DNA of 64,000 bases from Uloborus plumipes. Lineage: Eukaryota; Arthropoda; Arachnida; Araneae; Uloboridae. Each line of letters opens with the position of its first letter. The first letter of the stretch is position 1. Below are positions 58,502 through 64,000 of this stretch, one piece after another. Made by a program: the position numbers and the translations under genes. The notes beneath the pieces are model-generated. The model saw only the letters and a list, made by a program, of their open reading frames with translations. It ran no database searches and had not been told where the DNA came from. The DNA is taken from assembly GCA_038373865.1 (NCBI GenBank), contig JAXGGA010000456.1:124001-188000 (forward strand). The letters run 5' to 3'.

Positions 58502-60465
58502 TTGCCTTTAAAAACATCTGAGTTTTTTATAATACTTTTAGCTAATGCATCTACTGAAAAACTAATTAGGAGCAATTATTTCAAAAAAGAATAAAATTAA
58601 CATTCGTCGAATAAGTTTCTTTGGGATTGTTCAGTGAGTTTGGTATTTGGATTTACCAGCACAGGCATGCTCTCAACTCTTTTAGAAAGAAAGCTGCAGA
58701 CTTGCATTTCTGGCATGGGAGATGGCATGGGAGAGACTAAAAACAGATATCAGGCAGCAGATTCAGAACTAATTTCAGAAAAGTCTTTGCTTTTCTAAGT
58801 GAAAATAAATTTCGAGTGGTAAAAAAAATCAAACATGATGCGTTAAAAAGAAACAGTGATAAATTTGGAAGAAATAAATCCAACACTGTTTTATCATTTG
58901 AAGATCACGCAAATTTTATAAATCGTTGCGTAAAGTATAGTTTAGATATGAAAACAGATCAAAATAATTTATTATTTCAATAAATTTGAACTTTTTTCCT
59001 CTGTGTCACACTTCACCTTACCCCCTTCCAACTTTGTCACAGGTCATGCCATTTCTCAAAAGCATATTGTCATAAAAATACGTGATTTCACACGTCTTTT
59101 CACCCTCTAACTTGTGTCAATAAATAAATAAATGAACACATGAATAAAAAAATAAAGCATAAATAAAAAAAAATAAATAATAAATAAATAAATAAATAAA
59201 TGCATAAATAAATGCATAAATAAATAAATAAATAAATGAATAAATAACAAACAAACAAATAATAAATAAAAAAATAAATAAATGCATAAATAACAAACAA
59301 ACAAACAAATAAATAAATAAATAAAATAAATAAAAATAAAATAAATTCACAATTTCATAATTCCTCCCCTCCCGCCCTCCCTCACATCTTGAAGCATGAG
59401 ATCATTATGAAATTTTAATGTTATGGCTATAAGCTAGAAGATAGTTAGAACAGAATTTCTTTTATACACACACATTTAGTAACATCATCTGAAGAAACGA
59501 GTCCAAAAAACTGCAATAATTTTTAGTCCACAAATTTTATGCATTACAGATGTTTTATTTTCAGCTTAGGAACACAATTGGTTTCACAAAATAAATTCAA
59601 TGAAAATAAATTTATTAGCACAATCGGGAAAAAATGGTTTACCATTCTTGCAAAAACACCTGTTACTCTTTCCCAATACTCAGATCATTTTTCAGGGTCT
59701 CACGCGCTTCTGAGCAATCAATGAAATCGTTAACTTCGTGGCGAACCCTTGGATTGTAGGACGGTAAAAGGCACTTAGCGAAAAGCATTCACGTCGAAAT
59801 TGTCATTACTCTAAATGGTTTAACAAATGAAAACTAAAGTGTAAAATAATAATATTTAATTATTCCCCATTGGTAGTGTACATTGCTGTCGTTGTTATAA
59901 ATGTTTTTAGGAGCCGTATGTCTTATAGGGACAAATAAACAGAAAAAAAATCGTTAAACAATTTAAAGCGTAAAGTGCAGTTGTTCCTCAACATAGGTTT
60001 ATGCTGATGCATGGCATTTAATGCACAACAAAAGTTATATTTTTAACATAAAATTCATTGAACTAAAAGACCAGTATTACCATTGTCTGTATTGTTCTCC
60101 TGTTATTTGCAAGTGCAATGTAAAATATTTTGATTTCGGTATGAAGTTTTGAATCTTATTGCTTTTTATAACATGGAAAAAAAATTAATGTATCCTGTAC
60201 CGGACCCCGGTGGGCAATAAGAGCATTCTAAAGCATCCAATGAAATCACTTTAAACTTGTACTTTTTATAAATAACCCCCTTCAATTCCTCTTGCGCTAA
60301 AGGGGCGCTGAAAAACTTATACTCGTAAAGGAACAGCAGCTGTAAAAAGGTAGAAAATCATTGATTTATAATAATATGAATAAAATATAATGATAGAAAC
60401 CGTTATTTCATACTTCTAGAGCATTACAACTCAAACTAAAAATATCGGTTTTGCTGAAAAACATT
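58502..60465. other. Non-coding stretch containing a long AAAT microsatellite
   Basis: Apart from the simple repeat at 59119-59346, no gene or element is recognised. Confidence 0.5.
59119..59346. repeat. (AAAT)n microsatellite, interrupted, about 228 bp
   Basis: AAAT units with interspersed AAATGCAT and CAAA variants. Three overlapping minus-strand open frames of Tyr/Phe/Leu/Ile-rich sequence arise from this repeat and are not genes. Confidence 0.95.
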
Positions 60466-60605
60466 CAGTCAACTCGCGATAATTCGAAGCTTTTTAATTC
60501 GAATATTTGTTTTGTCTCGAAGTTTTAAGGGGTCCCAATCTCTTGAAATGGCTTACCATAACTCGAACTACCAAAAACCCTTAGGGAGTCATCCAGAGTT
60601 GACTG
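60466..60605. mobile_element. Tigger-like MITE, 140 bp
   Basis: The ends are CAGTCAACTCGCGATAATTC on the left and CAGTCAACTC reading inward from the right. TA follows the right end; the left has TT instead of TA. ATAATTCGAAG and ATAACTCGAACT form inner matches. CAGT-C-A-type ends with simple 'TCGAA' inner words are typical of short pogo/Tigger derivatives. Confidence 0.75.
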
Positions 60606-60607
60606 TA

Positions 60608-63311
60608 TTGTATATAACTTAAAATTGCTCTGGTTTTCTTAGACCGCTAGTTAGACAGTAACTTTCTTGCCCAACGCTTTGAAATACTTTTCAGTACCTA
60701 GATGTAGTGCAAAATAAATGATTGACTTTAATTAGAAAAACATATTTTGTTGAGATATATTTAAATTTACCTTCTACGTTTTTTTCGGAATTTTACTACG
60801 GGTAGTTCTAACTTTTCTTTTCTTTTTTTTCCAATACGAAATGAAACTTTAATTACCCTGAATAATTTACCTATTTACGAAGCAATCTTCACCTTAAGAC
60901 TTTTTCTTTTACAGATAACAGGGGAATGTGGTGCAAAAGGAAAGAGTTAAAATAACTTACATTTTTCAAGAAGAAAAATCGTTTCCATTATTTTTTTGAA
61001 AATTCCATTAACGAAATAAAGAGCGACGTGTTTTATGATAAACTTGAATTAAAAGAAACGTTTTCTACTTTTGACGGTAAATATGTATCTCAGAAAAAAA
61101 GTAACATTTTCACTATTTTTCCCATGGGGAAAAGTAAAAAACTAAATATTCTCTAATGAAATATATAGTTGATTATTAAAACTAGTTTCGCCCAAATGAA
61201 TTAGTAAGTAAATGAATTAATGAACAAATAATGCAATAATGAATGAATAAATATATTAATTAATCAATTAATATATCAGAAAAAGTATATTTTAATTGAA
61301 TAAAAGAGTGAATAAATAAAATTAAGCGAATAAAATTCACAAAGAAGTAAAGCAATAAATTAAAAATTGCAAATAATTTAATTAATTAATGAACAAGTAC
61401 ACAAAAAAGCAATTTTCTTTGCCTCATACACCTGACAATATGCACTAATATTTGAAGTAAAAATGCGCTTACTATTAACTAAAAAAATATGCACTGACAT
61501 CAGTAGATCTCAATTAAGACTTAAAAAGTTAACAAAACGAAAAACTATGTCATTTTATATTAAAAACGTTTTTGATAAACTAGAAAATGCAACAATATAT
61601 GCATGAAATTTTGAAAATGACGTATTATATACCTTGATCTTTAAAGTTATTTATTTTTTCACTCTTATCCACTATATGCTTAAGAACATATATGAAATAT
61701 TATTGCGCTGTAAACTGAAAATATTTTACAATTTTAGTTTTCCCAGCTATTTTACTTTTCTCTACATCCTCTTATATGGATCCTCTTATATATCTTATAT
61801 ATCTTTGAAAAATTAAACTATGCAGTAGTCCTTAAAATTCAAAAACTATTTTTAAACTAATAAACACTGAACAATAATTGATAATGTAAAATATAAGTTT
61901 ATTAATCTTGTAAGTATAGATAGCTCAGAGATAACGCAACTATTGATATGATTTTATGAAAAATAGATGGGGAGGGGGAACATATTCGAGTGCTTTCAGA
62001 ATAAGCTTCTGTAAAAAATTATGAGTTATATCAGCAAAACTCTGAGCTCGCTAAAATTCAAGAGAAAAAAAATCAAGGGAAAAATAAAATGAAGTGCAAA
62101 TTTGTTCTCTAAAATCAAGCTAGGTCCGTGCATTACAAATTTCAAGTTAAAGGTTGTTGATTTTCTAACGGTCATAGTAATGTGGCAAAATGGACGAAAT
62201 CGGAATAAATGGGCCTTTTTATTGAAAAAGAGAACCCTTGACCTTCTATTAAATAGACTGTTAAAAAGAAGTTTAAAAAAGAAAGAAAAAATGCTCAATT
62301 ACATGGGGGCTGTCTGCAAGTCAAATTGTTGGATGTGCGCCAGATTACCTCAAATCTCTCCAACTAAGAATTCAGCTTGCCATTGAAGTTCTAACTGACG
62401 TGCATGAATGTCAGCTTTCATGCATTGGTTTAACATTTTACATATTTTTTCTACATTCGCTTCTTCTTAATTAAATGTGTAGGCTATTTTTACCTCATTT
62501 TATGAATCAAAGGAATTGTCATTAAAAGTCCTGAGAGAGGCTATTAATATTATACGTTGCAGAAAATTAGTTCTCATTCCGAACATGCTGAAGTAGTAAA
62601 TTCTGAAATGCAAAGCTGTAATTATTTGAATATAAGATCAAGTTTAACAAACTATGTTCTCTATAAAAATAATTTCTTCCTCAGTGCGGGTTATTTTTGT
62701 TTTATGTTCAGCACTTCGAACATTTTCCTCTGTAAACGTATAAAGTGGGTTTTCGAGCTTAAGCTACTTTTCTTCCACGAGGAACTTTAATTTTATTTTA
62801 ATGATGATATAAAACATAATTATTTTTGTATAAAATACAAATCTCAGACGTTTTTGCAAACAATCGTTTCTTGGAAAGTTGTGATATAACCTTCATTTTT
62901 GGAAGGATACATTTTTGCATTTGTATGTTTGTTGTTCACGAGCTTTGTTGTCTTATGGTCACCCTTTTCTGCTCTTTTACTTATGCTAATGATAAAAAAA
63001 AAAAAAAAAACTCGCGCAGGAACTAGTGCCAAAAATACAACGCCAATGAATTAAGATCGCCAGTTATAAATATAATAAAATTATTAATAAATATTAATAA
63101 ATATTTACTCCGATTTCAAAAACATATCGAATTTTGTTTTTACTTAAAATCAAAAATTATATGGGGTTCTGAAAAAAAAACCGAAGGTTTAAATGGGTTT
63201 AATATACATACCACGCAATACTTTCGCCATAACATACAATTCAATGCAAATAAACATGATCAAAATAATGTCTGTTTCCTATTTCAGCGGGGAGGAACGT
63301 ATTTTTATCTG
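60608..63311. other. AT-rich non-coding stretch
   Basis: No gene recognised. There is a degenerate AATGAATAAATTAATT-rich zone at about 61196-61390 and an A run at about 62993-63010. Overlapping opposite-strand frames at 62026-62386 have no domain I know. Confidence 0.5.
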
Positions 63312-63313
63312 TA

Positions 63314-64000
63314 GGGGAGACTGGGTACGGTTGTGACAATTTTCATTTGCTCCCCCATAGATCCCTTAGTAATGCCTGTGACCTGGTTTAAAGTTGTTTT
63401 TATGTTAAAGTGTTTATTTGCCTGCTTATAAACTCTAAAATTTTCTCCCTAAGTACAATAGTTAACTCACAGGACCAAATTAAACAAAACTGGAAAAAAT
63501 GTCACAACCGACCCAACCCCAGGGGTGGTTGTGACAGTGCTTGGGGTCAGTTGTGACAAGTTCAAAAATACAGCAAAACAGTCTAGATCACTTTTAATTT
63601 CAAGTAGTATTAAACGTAATTCAACATAACCTTCATCTGGGAAAGTTTAACATTTAACAATATGTCTCGTTCAGTTGAAGTAGCCTTATACCAAGTCTTA
63701 CAAAAATATCAGGTTTTTGGAATTGCGTAACGTCTGTTTTGGTAACATTATGCACATCCTGTGGGTCATAACCGTGTCTGTTCATAACAATTCTCAAGTA
63801 TCAAAGAAAGATTCCACATTTATTTGTTTTATTGAAGCTTGTTACTCTTGAAAGACTAGTTGCATGAGCTACACGAACAGACGTGAAACATTTCTATTCA
63901 TAAATGAACGGAACCATTTCTCAGTAACCATTTTACTCTAATATCTGCTTTCAGCGTATATGTAAGCTCAAAAGCACTTTATTATGAGCAATATAACCTA
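63314..64000. mobile_element. GGGGAGA-type element, cut by the window edge
   Basis: It starts GGGGAGACTGGGTACGGTTG directly after TA (63312-63313). The word GGTTGTGACA follows at the end itself (about 63328) and recurs as GTCACAACCGACCC (63501), GGGGTGGTTGTGAC (about 63522) and GGGGTCAGTTGTGACA (about 63544). The second and third form an inverted pair. By analogy with 6362 and 17510, the right end lies beyond the window. The visible part shows no transposase remnant. Confidence 0.75.

Noticed and set aside
59100..59350. Three overlapping hydrophobic open frames resembling a membrane protein
   Set aside because: They are reading frames of the AAAT microsatellite on the minus strand. Length and composition follow from the repeat.

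Overview
This window looks like nuclear DNA from a eukaryote, most likely an arthropod. It is strongly A+T-rich (about two thirds by eye), full of dinucleotide and A-rich microsatellites, and packed with DNA transposons. No open frame exceeds about 127 codons, and none of the longer ones reads as a host protein. The transposon families and two transposase-like protein families resemble those common in chelicerate (especially spider) and other arthropod genomes. That placement is an impression, not a proof. I found no intact host gene, no rRNA and no functional tRNA. The window is best read as intergenic or deep intronic sequence.

Layout. 1-6.2 kb: unannotated AT-rich DNA with microsatellites and a diverged 100-bp duplication. 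6.36-8.02 kb: a TA-flanked pogo-like element carrying a decayed transposase C-terminus. 8.34-12.10 kb: a 3.8-kb transposon with perfect 8-bp target duplications, broken by a nested 1.2-kb Tigger-like element (9.37-10.56 kb). 14.77-15.01 kb: a short inverted-repeat MITE. 17.51-18.80 kb: a second GGGGAGA-type element. 19.54-19.80 kb: a near-perfect foldback. 23.5-24.6 kb: a 335-bp duplicated segment with a MITE between its copies. 24.9-26.74 kb: a Helitron with a recognisable helicase C-terminus and a tRNA-like insert. 27.19-27.69 and 38.15-38.90 kb: two hAT-type MITEs, one with a perfect 8-bp duplication. 28.6-29.4 kb: a CpG-richer island of unknown role. 29.95-30.84 kb: a Tc1-like element with recognisable DDE remnants, abutting at 30.85-32.04 kb a long-inverted-repeat element. 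34.5-35.9 kb: a second, 5'-truncated relative of the 8.3-kb element. 40.59-40.79 kb: a foldback. 41.6-42.74 kb: a 445-bp tandem triplication running into a GC-rich patch (42.73-43.05 kb). 43.33-43.94 and 44.15-46.12 kb: two elements with related termini, the second with transposase remnants. 52.66-53.14 kb: a 236-bp tandem duplication. 56.2-56.84 kb: an ACTGTAAAA-rich repeat nested in a GACTCC-type repeat. 58.28-58.50 kb: a piggyBac-like MITE. 60.47-60.61 kb: a Tigger-like MITE. 63.31 kb to the edge: the start of a third GGGGAGA-type element.

The most notable pattern is in the elements at 6.36, 17.51 and 63.31 kb. They share the end GGGGAGA and apparent TA targets, but each carries its own 14-16 bp word scattered through its length in both orientations, eight times in each of the two complete copies, with one pair forming an internal hairpin. 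The three words follow a common pattern (GGGGT ... CA). The unrelated 44.15-kb element repeats this design with GTTACGTCTGTAAC. The words are seen directly; that they are transposase- or host-factor-binding arrays is inference.
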